Source: Candidatus Eiseniibacteriota bacterium
GTDB lineage: Bacteria > Eisenbacteria > RBG-16-71-46 > CAIMUX01
Assembly (NCBI GenBank): GCA_020633975.1
Contig: JACKCR010000009.1
Coordinates: forward strand, 155,282 to 219,281
DNA: 64,000 bases
Reading direction: 5' to 3'
Positions 11,354-19,239 of this stretch are shown piece after piece. The notes under the pieces are model-generated. The model ran no database searches. It was not told the DNA's origin and was given only the letters and a program-made list of their open reading frames with translations. How positions within the stretch are numbered: the first letter of the stretch is position 1; every line of letters begins with the position of its first letter. The position numbers and the translations under genes are program-made.

Positions 11354-11779
11354 TCAGACGGACAGCAGGTAGAGGTGGTACCCGACCAGTCCCAGGAAGA
11401 GCAGGAAGAGGCTGGCGGCAGCGTGCCGGGTGTAGGGGAAGTTCTGGTGCAGTCCGAGCAGGAAGAGCCCTGATCCCGCCAGCCCGAGCTTCACGACGAG
11501 GAAGAGCCTCGGATCGATCTGGATGAGGACATCCATGATCGGGTTGAGTTCGGTCCCGCCTCTCGCCAGATGGCCGAGGGTGAGCCACGCGTCGAGGATG
11601 TGGAACACGAAGGTCAGGGCGAGGATGATGGCCAGCTTCGTCCGGATCCGGTCCACGTAGTAGAACCCAGGATCCTCCTCCCGCCGGCGTGAACGACGTC
11701 GTCCGCCCACCCAAGAGTAGCGGCTCAACAAAGGCGTCGGCTTCCGCCTCCGATCAACTCCACGACGACGTCCGTCCAT
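11354..11779 (-). CDS. DUF5658-like small membrane protein
   Basis: A 141-residue protein with an Arg-rich N-terminal 45 residues and then three to four predicted membrane helices (LAIILALTFVFHILDAWLTL, LFLVVKLGLAGSGLFLLGL, AASLFLLFLGLVGYHLYLL). The pattern HILDAWLTLGHLARGGTELNPIM matches DUF5658, a family of unknown function. It converges on lemA with a 27-bp gap. No clear ribosome site precedes the ATG at 11779, and a start nearer the first helix is possible. Confidence 0.7.
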   Translation of the reverse strand: MDGRRRGVDRRRKPTPLLSRYSWVGGRRRSRRREEDPGFYYVDRIRTKLAIILALTFVFHILDAWLTLGHLARGGTELNPIMDVLIQIDPRLFLVVKLGLAGSGLFLLGLHQNFPYTRHAAASLFLLFLGLVGYHLYLLSV

Positions 11780-11933
11780 GATGTAGGAATTCTATCACCA
11801 AAACATCCAGTCGGAACGCGTTGTGACGTGAGTCATTTCGCCGGAAACGGCGGACTCCTGCCCATTTGAGCATCGAGCGGATGTGTCGTTCGGCACTGCC
11901 GCCCCAACCGACCGGTTCGGGTCCGGCGGTTGC

Positions 11934-11978
11934 GGCACGGCCGACGAGTCCGGAGTCGTGACGATCCCCGCGCGTCGA
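11934..11978 (+). pseudogene. Short dnaN-derived fragment
   Basis: These 45 bases align without gaps to dnaN 2278-2322 with 39 identities, including 21 consecutive identical bases. Read in the dnaN frame they give GTADESGVVTIPARR, against GTVDEPGVVTIPARR in DnaN. The fragment lies between the DUF5658 gene and the 3' end of the antiporter gene, and no longer clamp reading frame surrounds it. It is most simply a relic of a duplicated dnaN piece; chance similarity cannot be excluded for so short a match. Confidence 0.5.
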
Positions 11979-11989
11979 CTTGGATCCAC

Positions 11990-13480
11990 CTACAAGAGGA
12001 AGATCAGCGTCACGATTGCGAACAGCGGGAACAGGATGAGAGCCGACCAACCCATGTAGCCGAAGAAGCTCGGCATGGACAGTCGTCGCTCCTCGCAGAT
12101 CGACTTGACCATGAAGTTCGGCGCGTTGCCGATGTAGGTGTTCGCGCCCATGAAGACCGCGCCGAGGCTGATCGCCTTGAGGATCTCGACGCCCTCCGGA
12201 TGCTGAACGAGGTGGAGCAGGGAGTCCGGTCCACCGCCGGGCAGCCCGAGTACGCCGAGCCCGAGTGACGTGAAGGTCAGGTAGGTCGGTGCGTTGTCGA
12301 GGAACGAAGAGAGCAAACCGGTGAGCCAGAAGAACTGCCACGGATGCTCCACGCCCAGAGCCTCGCCGTTCGCTTCCAGAAGCACCAGTGCCGGGACGAC
12401 GGTGACGAAGATTCCGGCGAAGAGGATGGCGACCTCGTTGATCGGGAAGAACGTGAACCGGTTTGCGAGGTGGAGATGCCGAGGCGTCATCTTGTACGAG
12501 ACCACGGCGATGGCGAACATCGCGAGGGCGCGCCACGGCATCGGGATGAAGACCGAGCCGATGATACCGAGGACGAGGATCAGGTTGCGCTTGCCCCGGA
12601 GCTCGAGCGGGTTGACCCGCTCCACGTCGGCCCGCATCGCGGCCGCCGTCTCCTTCTTCACCTGAACCGTGTCCCAGACATAGAAGACGGCGAGGAGGAG
12701 TCCGATCATGACGAGCCACTCGGGGAGCAGGTGAAGCGTCCATGTGAACGGCACACCGCGGAGGTAGCCCAGGAAGAGGGGAGGATCTCCCAACGGAGTC
12801 AGGCATCCGCCGATGTTGCTGACGACGAAGATGAAGAAGATCGGCAGGTGCTTGATGTTGTTTCGCTCGGAGTTCGTCTTCAGGAACGGACGGATCAGCA
12901 ACATGCTCGCGCCAGTGGTCCCGATGAAGTTCGCCAGGATTGCACCGACGGCCAGGAACGCCGTGTTGATTCGGGGAGTTGCGCGGAGGTCACCAGAGAG
13001 GACGATTCCGCCGGACACGACGAACAGACTCCCGAGCAGCGCGATGAAAGCGACGTACTCGTACATGCTGTGGAGCAGCTCGTGTCGGCCGGGGCCCCAA
13101 AGCGCGATAGCGATCGGGAGAGACAGACCGAAGCTGACGATGGCCCGGTTGCGGAGTTGCTCCCACCAATGATGCGCCACCAACGGAAGGACGGCGATCG
13201 AGAGAAGGAGGAGGACGAACGGGACCACCGTGTACCAGGGAAGTGAGGCCGCGAGACTTCCGTGTCCGGCGGCGGCATGGGCGGCTTCCGTAGCCGCGTG
13301 GGTCGCTTCCTCTACTGCGTGCCCGTCCTGAGCGAAGACGATCTTGGCCTGGCTCGAGAAGAGGCCGAGCGCGAGCAGAGCGCCGAGTCTGGTCCCCATC
13401 GTGGTGAAGAGAGCATGGGCAGCGGTGTGGAGCTCGAGAAGGCGGGGATGCTGGCGGCCGGCGGATCCTGTATTGGTCAT
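11990..13480 (-). CDS. Na+/H+ antiporter (NhaD / CitMHS_2-like)
   Basis: A 496-residue integral membrane protein with about a dozen hydrophobic segments. Family-type motifs include GTTGASMLLIRPFLKTN, SNIGGCLTPLGDPPLFLGYL, SSFLDNAPTYLTF and GANTYIGNAPNFMVKSI, typical of the sodium:proton antiporter branch of the citrate-transporter-like ion transporters. The start at 13480 is chosen because an AGGA site lies 8 nt upstream. The N-terminal 70 residues are variable, with an Ala/His-rich stretch before the first helix. Its physiological ion is inferred from the family only. The neighbours on the same strand do not suggest a pathway. Confidence 0.88.
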   Translation of the reverse strand: MTNTGSAGRQHPRLLELHTAAHALFTTMGTRLGALLALGLFSSQAKIVFAQDGHAVEEATHAATEAAHAAAGHGSLAASLPWYTVVPFVLLLLSIAVLPLVAHHWWEQLRNRAIVSFGLSLPIAIALWGPGRHELLHSMYEYVAFIALLGSLFVVSGGIVLSGDLRATPRINTAFLAVGAILANFIGTTGASMLLIRPFLKTNSERNNIKHLPIFFIFVVSNIGGCLTPLGDPPLFLGYLRGVPFTWTLHLLPEWLVMIGLLLAVFYVWDTVQVKKETAAAMRADVERVNPLELRGKRNLILVLGIIGSVFIPMPWRALAMFAIAVVSYKMTPRHLHLANRFTFFPINEVAILFAGIFVTVVPALVLLEANGEALGVEHPWQFFWLTGLLSSFLDNAPTYLTFTSLGLGVLGLPGGGPDSLLHLVQHPEGVEILKAISLGAVFMGANTYIGNAPNFMVKSICEERRLSMPSFFGYMGWSALILFPLFAIVTLIFLL

Positions 13481-13598
13481 CGAGACATCCTGTCCGAAGG
13501 TCGAGAACACGAGAGATTCATCGAGACATTCCCGAACGGCGGAAGGATAGTGCGATCCTTCGCACGCCACAACGACTTAGGTTAGTGGCCGCGAAGAG

Positions 13599-14591
13599 TC
13601 ACGGCCCGGGACGGGCGAAGGTCTCGTTGAATGCGAGGGTCGCCGCCGGGTCGTCGTCGAGACTCCAGTTCGGCTCACCTTCCCTAGACTTGTCCAGGGA
13701 GAACCATATCGCGGCGCGGATCTCGGGCCGGCGGGAGATGAACGCGTGGGCGTCGCGGATCCAGGAAGCGCGCTGTCCGGGCCGGCCAGGAGCACACCCG
13801 AACTCTGCGATCATGACCGGCTTTTCCGGACAATGATCGGCAAGCTCGTCCAGCCCCGGAGTGAACACCTCCTCGAACGATTCCCAACGATGCCACTCCG
13901 AGTGTTCGTCGCCGAAGTTGTAGCCGTCCAGCGCGACCCAGTCGACGAACTCGTCACCCGGATAGTACGCGGCGATCCGGTTCCACAGCTCCCGCGGGAT
14001 GCTGATCGCATTCGGAGACCAGACCCAGACGACGTTCGTGGCGCCTTCCTCTTCGAAGATCCGGTGAGCCCGTCGCCAAGCGCGGATGAACAGGTCCGGG
14101 TGTCCGCCCCAGCCGAACCAGTCCCCGTTCATCTCGAAGCCGAACCGAAGATAGACGGGACTCCCGAACGCCAAGGCATCCTGGGCCCATTCCCGGAAGA
14201 ACGAGTCGAACTCACCGTCCGCGATCCGCGGAAGGTAGTTCTCGTGCGCACCCCAATCCCAGAGCTCCAGACTTACGATCGGAGTCGCGCGCCGGGAGCG
14301 GATCGTCTCGCAGCCTCGGAAGGGAAATCCTCGGCCTAGATCCCGATAGAACATGACGAAGTCCGGCTCGGACGCGAGCGGCTCCAAGGAACGGGAGAGC
14401 ATCTCGTCATAGTGACGGCCCCAGTAGATTTGGTAGATCCCCCACTCGAGTTCTCGAGGTGGACTCCCTTCGGCGGAGTGGTTCTGACGTGAGCCGGTGT
14501 CTCCCGAGGAGTCGACACAGCCACAGAGCGTCGCGATCCCGACGAGCGCGACTAGACAGATCGCGATCGCGCGCAGCCCCGAATCACGCAC
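13599..14591 (-). CDS. GH26-like glycoside hydrolase lipoprotein
   Basis: A 330-residue exported protein with a lipobox-like LCGC (Cys25). The TIM-barrel pattern matches GH26, a family of beta-mannanases and related endoglucanases: RFGFEMNGDWFGW carries the probable acid/base Glu153, VVWVWSPNA is conserved, and MIAEFGCAPG carries the probable nucleophile Glu263. Signal and lipobox suggest it acts in the periplasm or at the outer membrane. Substrate cannot be read from the sequence. There are no carbohydrate transport genes next to it, so a role in a larger utilisation locus is not supported. Confidence 0.82.
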   Translation of the reverse strand: MRDSGLRAIAICLVALVGIATLCGCVDSSGDTGSRQNHSAEGSPPRELEWGIYQIYWGRHYDEMLSRSLEPLASEPDFVMFYRDLGRGFPFRGCETIRSRRATPIVSLELWDWGAHENYLPRIADGEFDSFFREWAQDALAFGSPVYLRFGFEMNGDWFGWGGHPDLFIRAWRRAHRIFEEEGATNVVWVWSPNAISIPRELWNRIAAYYPGDEFVDWVALDGYNFGDEHSEWHRWESFEEVFTPGLDELADHCPEKPVMIAEFGCAPGRPGQRASWIRDAHAFISRRPEIRAAIWFSLDKSREGEPNWSLDDDPAATLAFNETFARPGP

Positions 14592-14630
14592 GTTGAAGCG
14601 CCTCAGCTCGACACCGATTGCCGGATCAAG

Positions 14631-15527
14631 CTAGTGAACCCGCTTCAGCTGCACGGCGAGGAAGTCCCAGTCGATCATTTCGAGGAACTTGTCGATGTAG
14701 TCGTCCCGACGGTGCCCGTAGTCCGGGTAGTAGGCATGCTCGTGGAGGTCGAGAGCGAGGAGCGGCGCGGACCCGAGAAGGAACGGACCTGCATCTCCCT
14801 CGATGTTGACGACGAGAAGACGGCTCGAGTTCGGCTCCCACACCAGCGTCGTCCATCCCGACTCCGAGACCGCGCGCGCCATGGAGCGTAGCTGTGAGCG
14901 GAACGCATCCGTCGATCCGAAGTGATCGACGATGTGCGTGGCCACGTCGCCTGTCGGGTCGCCCGCGGTGTAGGGACTGACGGAGTGCCAGAAGAGGGAG
15001 TGGAGGACATGACCGGAGATGGCACGGGTCAGTTCGTCGCTGTACCCAGGGATGAGATCGAACGTCTTCTCCGCTCGGGCCTTGGCGAGCAGCTCGAGTA
15101 GTTCGTTCGCTCGATCGACCTGGGGACGGTGATGGAATCGGTAGTGAGACTCCAACGATTCCTGAGAGAGGAACCCCTTGAGGGCAGTGAAGTCGTAGGG
15201 AAGAGCCCCCTGGTAGAACTTGTTCGGGCTGTGGGCCGATGCCCGTCGTGCTCCGAAGGGGACGATTCCCAGCCCGACGAGTCCGCTCCCGATCGCCGCG
15301 AGCGCGGAGCGTCGCGTCAGTCCTTCGCCCCAACGCACGGGCGGGCCAGCGGCTGAACGAACGTCACCTAGCTCGCCATCACCCGGCAGACCGTCCCCGC
15401 CGAGACCGATGTCTGACGGGCCGTCGTCCCGCCGGCAAGCGAGGACCTCAGTGGTTTCGGAATGAACGATCTCGGGGCGGTTGCCCTGGGCTTCACTTCC
15501 GTAGCGCGGATCGGGAGGATTCTTCAT
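14631..15527 (-). CDS. Tat-exported Fe/Mn superoxide dismutase-like protein
   Basis: A 298-residue protein with a long N-terminal extension, a twin-arginine signal (TRRSALAAIGSGLVGLG, Arg72-Arg73) and a Fe/Mn SOD fold. The four metal ligands are present: His128 (ESHY), His176 (GHVLHSLFW), Asp260 and His264 (DLHEHAYY). The second shell is unusual: the gateway Tyr34 position is Gln136, and neither the Fe-type Gln69 nor the Mn-type Gln146 position is Gln by my alignment. It is therefore probably exported and folded with metal in the cytoplasm, but dismutase activity is uncertain. A ribosome site TAGGAAG lies close to the ATG. Confidence 0.85.
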   Translation of the reverse strand: MKNPPDPRYGSEAQGNRPEIVHSETTEVLACRRDDGPSDIGLGGDGLPGDGELGDVRSAAGPPVRWGEGLTRRSALAAIGSGLVGLGIVPFGARRASAHSPNKFYQGALPYDFTALKGFLSQESLESHYRFHHRPQVDRANELLELLAKARAEKTFDLIPGYSDELTRAISGHVLHSLFWHSVSPYTAGDPTGDVATHIVDHFGSTDAFRSQLRSMARAVSESGWTTLVWEPNSSRLLVVNIEGDAGPFLLGSAPLLALDLHEHAYYPDYGHRRDDYIDKFLEMIDWDFLAVQLKRVH

Positions 15528-15592
15528 TCTTCCTATCTCATATCATATCAGAGTGTTATGGGAGCAACTCAGGCCTGGCTGTGCCGATCGAG

Positions 15593-16438
15593 CTAGGAAC
15601 GGCGATGGAACTGGCGCTTGATCGATCCCCACGTGCTTGGGAGTACCGGCTCGAGCCCGCACGGTTCTGCGAGAATCCCGATTCCGAGTGCCGTGACCCC
15701 GGGAAACGCGACGGAGGTTTCCTGCCACCCGGAAGGGAATCCCAGCCCGGGTGTGATCAGGGTGAGGCCCGCCGTACCGAAGCCGTCCTGGTCCGCGCCG
15801 ACGAATGCGCCCGCCGGCCCGTTCGCCCAGTTGCCCCAAAACCCGGCCCACGCAGCGCCGCCAGTGAGTTGCTGGCAGCGTACCGGCGGATCGATTGCGA
15901 GAACGGCCCTCGAGAACTCCGGCCACGCCGACGAGACCTCGAGAGACACGCCCGTCTCCAGATGAACGACGACACCAGGAAGACTACCCTCTGCCTCGTC
16001 CCAAACGTAGACGTCGACCAGCGCCGAACCGGCGCGGGCGCCCCGGGCCACAAGCGCAGGCGGTGCCCCGGTCACATCCAAGACCAGTCCGGAAATGACC
16101 GACGTGGTCGACTCCGGGAAGCGGACGGCGAATGCTCCGTAGTCAGGTAGGGCGGCCCCTTCGTACTGCCATGCGATCGCGTTCTCGTACGTGCCGTCAC
16201 CGCGAAGGATCACTTCCGGATCGCCTGCAGTTGCAGCGGTGGGCACGAGGCCCGTCAACGCGCCGATCCCGACAGTCAACGCCACGCTCATAGCGACACC
16301 CATCCGCATGCCCGCTCCGACGTGCATTGCCACACGTGCCGCTACGCTCATCGTCACGCGGATCGCGACATCCCTCGCTACGCCCATCGTCATGCGCCGC
16401 CCGAGTTCGGTCCGCCGATGTTGCACCGGACGGATCAT
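15593..16438 (-). CDS. Exported protein of unknown function, coupled to YihY gene
   Basis: A 281-residue predicted secreted protein that I do not recognise. The first 60 residues have an odd repetitive pattern in which Val/Met alternates with small or Arg residues (RVAMHVGAGMRMGVAMSVAL), ending in a hydrophobic segment and a plausible cleavage site after TAATA. The mature part is beta-rich (VILRGDGTYENAIAWQYEG, WAGFWGNW), reminiscent of exported proteins with a beta-sandwich. Its ATG overlaps the stop of the upstream YihY-family gene (ATGA at 16435-16438), so the two are translationally coupled. Function unknown. Confidence 0.65.
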   Translation of the reverse strand: MIRPVQHRRTELGRRMTMGVARDVAIRVTMSVAARVAMHVGAGMRMGVAMSVALTVGIGALTGLVPTAATAGDPEVILRGDGTYENAIAWQYEGAALPDYGAFAVRFPESTTSVISGLVLDVTGAPPALVARGARAGSALVDVYVWDEAEGSLPGVVVHLETGVSLEVSSAWPEFSRAVLAIDPPVRCQQLTGGAAWAGFWGNWANGPAGAFVGADQDGFGTAGLTLITPGLGFPSGWQETSVAFPGVTALGIGILAEPCGLEPVLPSTWGSIKRQFHRRS

Positions 16439-17823
16439 GACGGCCGGTCCTGCACGTGGAGCGTCAGGAGATCCCCGACTGCCGCGCCTCTCGCGATGCA
16501 GTCTTCGATTGTGACGTCGGACCAGCGGTCTCTCAGGGTTGCGTCCACTTGGTCGAGGATCTGGTCCACGCCGAGGTCCCTTCGACCGGAACGGGGCACG
16601 TGTCCCTTGTCGACGATGCACGCGACGACTTCGTACACCGTGATCCGCTCGGGGGAGCGGGCGGGAGCGATCCCACCGTCTTTGGGCGTCTGGACGACGT
16701 GGACGATGCCACCATCGGTGAGGATCTCTGCAACCTGTCGGACGAGACGGAGCGGGAGGCTGAGGCTACGCGAAATCTCCACGAGTTCCGGCGCTGGCCG
16801 TTCCTCGCGATAGCGGCGACACGCTTCGAATACGAGATGCAGTGCGACTCGGATCCGCTCGCGCAGGCTCACCGTTCCCGCGAGTTCCTCTTCGCGGATG
16901 TCGTCCACGGCATCTTGAGCGAACGTGAGCTGGGCGCCGAACAACACCACGGCCCAGCTGATGAACACCCAGAGAAAGAAGAGCGGAAGCGCCGCAAGCG
17001 GGCCGTAGATCGCGTTGTAGTGAGTCGCACTCTTGAGGTAGGTCGCGAATCCGATCTTCGAGATCTCCCAGATCACGGCAGCAGCCAATCCCGCCGGGAG
17101 CGCGGCGCGGATCCGCACTTTGACGTGCGGCATGATCGTGTAGAGAAGCGTGAGTGCGATCCCGGTGAGGACTACCGGCAGGAACTGGAAGAGCAGTGTG
17201 AGGAGCCGGTCCCCGTTTGGAAAGAAGTCGAGCCAGCCACGGAGTAAGGTCGACGACTGGAGACTCGCGGTGAGAGAGAGGGAGACACCGATCAGGATCG
17301 GGCTCGAGACGATGAGTGTCGTGTAGGTGGAGAGTCTCTGGAAGAAGGAGCGTCCACGATGCACTCCCCAGATGTCATTGAACGCGCTCTCGATCGAGGA
17401 GAGCAGTCCCAGGACACCGCCGGCGAGGAGTAGCACCGAGATCCCGCTGAATGCGCCACCCTTGATGTCTTCCAGGAGGCCACCGATCCATGCCTCCATC
17501 GCCTCTTGGTGCACGGGCATGATGTTCTCGAGCATCCAGGTCTCTACCTTGGACTCGAGATTCGGCAGTCCACCGAAGGCACGAAAGACGGTGAATGCTA
17601 CGACGAGGAGAGGCACGAGCGACAGAAGCGTCGTGTACGTCATCGCGGACGCACGAAGGGCGAGGTTTCCCGACGTAATCCCTTTGACCACGATGATTCC
17701 GACGCGGAGTTGGCGTAGCGCGAACGCCTCGATCCAGGGGCGGCCGGATAGCTCCTGCTCCCAGACCTGATCCTGAAGGAACCGTCGGGTGGTCTCGATC
17801 GATCGACGCACTCTGTCCACCAT
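16435..17823 (-). CDS. YihY/BrkB family inner-membrane protein
   Basis: A 462-residue protein of the YihY/virulence factor BrkB family. The conserved entry LRASAMTYTTLLSLVPLLVVAFTVF and about six membrane helices are present, including GPLAALPLFFLWVFISWAVVLFGAQLTF. The C-terminal 130 residues form a soluble domain with a winged-helix look (LSLPLRLVRQVAEILTDGGIVHVV). Some members were once called RNase BN, which is a misassignment. The family function is unclear; envelope transport is one suggestion. The gene downstream on the same strand is coupled by a 4-bp overlap. Confidence 0.88.
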   Translation of the reverse strand: MVDRVRRSIETTRRFLQDQVWEQELSGRPWIEAFALRQLRVGIIVVKGITSGNLALRASAMTYTTLLSLVPLLVVAFTVFRAFGGLPNLESKVETWMLENIMPVHQEAMEAWIGGLLEDIKGGAFSGISVLLLAGGVLGLLSSIESAFNDIWGVHRGRSFFQRLSTYTTLIVSSPILIGVSLSLTASLQSSTLLRGWLDFFPNGDRLLTLLFQFLPVVLTGIALTLLYTIMPHVKVRIRAALPAGLAAAVIWEISKIGFATYLKSATHYNAIYGPLAALPLFFLWVFISWAVVLFGAQLTFAQDAVDDIREEELAGTVSLRERIRVALHLVFEACRRYREERPAPELVEISRSLSLPLRLVRQVAEILTDGGIVHVVQTPKDGGIAPARSPERITVYEVVACIVDKGHVPRSGRRDLGVDQILDQVDATLRDRWSDVTIEDCIARGAAVGDLLTLHVQDRPS

Positions 17824-17922
17824 TGCGCGATTCTAACCGATCGGATCGTCTACGGTAAGGACCGGGACGTCCCCGGCCCGGATGGCGTCGTCCGAGGCCA
17901 ACCCTACGGCCAGGCCCAGCAA

Positions 17923-18065
17923 CGGCGAGGCGGTTGCCCGGCCGAACAAGACAGCCCGCTTCGCTCGAACGACGAGCGGGATGCGTGCCGAGCGGGACAG
18001 CCCGCTTCGCTCGAAAGGCGAGCGGGTTGCGTGACTGAACTAGACGGCGCGCCTTCGCTTGGATG
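17923..18065. repeat. 46-bp hairpin-forming tandem repeat
   Basis: A unit of 46 bp is repeated: GACAGCCCGCTTCGCTCGAA occurs at 17950-17969 and exactly 46 bp later at 17996-18015, each time followed by a spacer and GAGCGGG-TGCGTG. CCCGCT-CGCTCG pairs with CGAGCGGG, so each unit forms a strong hairpin. Degenerate copies extend on both sides: to about 17923, and past 18040 into the last codons and stop of the minus-strand receiver gene. The array is transcribed as the 3' end of that gene and could act in termination or mRNA stability. Confidence 0.8.
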
Positions 18066-19134
18066 GCGGGACAGACTGGCCGAGCCACCGCATGCAAACG
18101 GAGTAGAGCAGCGAACGACGGATCGGCTTCTCCAGGATCGTGTCGACCAGGGCCGTCGACGGGTCCAGTGAGTCGGACACCAGACCAATGATCCGGGCGT
18201 CCGGACAGGCGGCTCTGAGGAAGAGGACCAGTTCGTTCGGATCCGCGTGGGGAAGCTCGAGGTCCAGGAAGATCAGCTCGAACTCGCGAGACGACGTCAC
18301 GAGCATCGTTTCCGTCACGTTCTCTACGACAGTGACGTCGGCGCCGGCAACGTGGAGGAGCTTTCCGACCACGCGCTGAATCATCGAAGAGCTCTCCGCG
18401 AGCAGCACCCTTCCCTGACACTGAGAGAACCGGTTCTGTCGGCTTCGTGGAGATGCTTTGTCCGCGAACATGAACTCTGACACGAACTCTTGGACCGAGT
18501 CCTCGAAGCGGCTTCCCATGCCCAGGACCGTGTCCGGGCGGTAGAAGCTCAGATCCATGAGTCTCGGATCTTGGGGCGTGATCACTGCAATCGGGATCGA
18601 TCGGCTCGACGGGCATGCCTTGAGAGCTGCGATCAACGATGGCGCGTGCAGCGGTTCGAACTCGAGACCTGTGAAGACGAACGTCGGGCGATGGACCTCG
18701 ACTCCCTCGAGAGCGCCCGAGAGGCTACTCGTCTCGACTACGGTGAACTCACCCGTGAGTGCAGTGCTCAGTCGTTGGACTGTCTCGCTCGGGAGGAAGG
18801 CTGAGAGTGCGAGCTGGACCCGCGGACCAGCGCTTCGCTCCCTTCCGGCCGTACCGACTCTGATGATCTCAGCCTGTCCGCGTGGATCGGTCCTGGAACC
18901 GGAGTCACCGGACTCTGGCGCGTCGGAGTCTGCCACGGAAGTGGGACTCTCAGGCCCCTTGCCTTCCGCCTCCTTCGGGATTCTGACCGGTGGATCGAAG
19001 GTCCCAGCTCGACGCAAGTCTTCGAGTGCGGGTGGAAGCGAATCGGAGTTGTGGCGGAGCTTCCGGACGAAGCTCTCCAACTCCTGCTGATCCCAGACCT
19101 TTCTCTCGATCCGATTGTCCTCGGGCTTTGCCAT
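18040..19134 (-). CDS. Double receiver-like protein
   Basis: A 364-residue protein with a charged, Ser/Pro-rich N-terminal 100 residues and two receiver-like domains. The second (about 245-350) begins GRVLLAESSSMIQRVVGKLL, keeps the probable phospho-acceptor Asp in ELIFLDLELPHADP and the conserved Lys in ILEKPIRR. The first (about 110-235) resembles the fold but lacks the acidic pocket and the phospho-Asp. No output domain or partner kinase adjoins it. It may act as a scaffold or by protein contacts. Its 3' end runs into the 46-bp hairpin repeat array, so the terminal residues SKRRRAV may be repeat-derived. Confidence 0.75.
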   Translation of the reverse strand: MAKPEDNRIERKVWDQQELESFVRKLRHNSDSLPPALEDLRRAGTFDPPVRIPKEAEGKGPESPTSVADSDAPESGDSGSRTDPRGQAEIIRVGTAGRERSAGPRVQLALSAFLPSETVQRLSTALTGEFTVVETSSLSGALEGVEVHRPTFVFTGLEFEPLHAPSLIAALKACPSSRSIPIAVITPQDPRLMDLSFYRPDTVLGMGSRFEDSVQEFVSEFMFADKASPRSRQNRFSQCQGRVLLAESSSMIQRVVGKLLHVAGADVTVVENVTETMLVTSSREFELIFLDLELPHADPNELVLFLRAACPDARIIGLVSDSLDPSTALVDTILEKPIRRSLLYSVCMRWLGQSVPPSKRRRAV

Positions 19135-19201
19135 TTCCTCATCATCGGCCCGGAATTCGGGGTTCTTGACGGCGGGTCTGGTGGCTCCGGATCTCCGCGG
19201 C

Positions 19202-19207
19202 TATACT
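19202..19207 (+). promoter_or_regulatory. Possible -10 element before the FGE-fold lipoprotein gene
   Basis: TATACT lies 33 bp upstream of the ATG at 19240, in the 105-bp divergent region between the receiver-like gene and the lipoprotein gene. No convincing -35 is at the right distance; TTGACG at 19166 is about 30 bp away, which is too far. Confidence 0.3.
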
Positions 19208-19239
19208 GCGCGACGAACGGGGCAGGAGGACGCTACAGC

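Noticed and set aside
12344-13246. 300-codon plus-strand frame opposite the antiporter gene
   Set aside because: The product is made almost only of Arg, Asp, Glu and His, a mirror of a hydrophobic membrane protein on the other strand.
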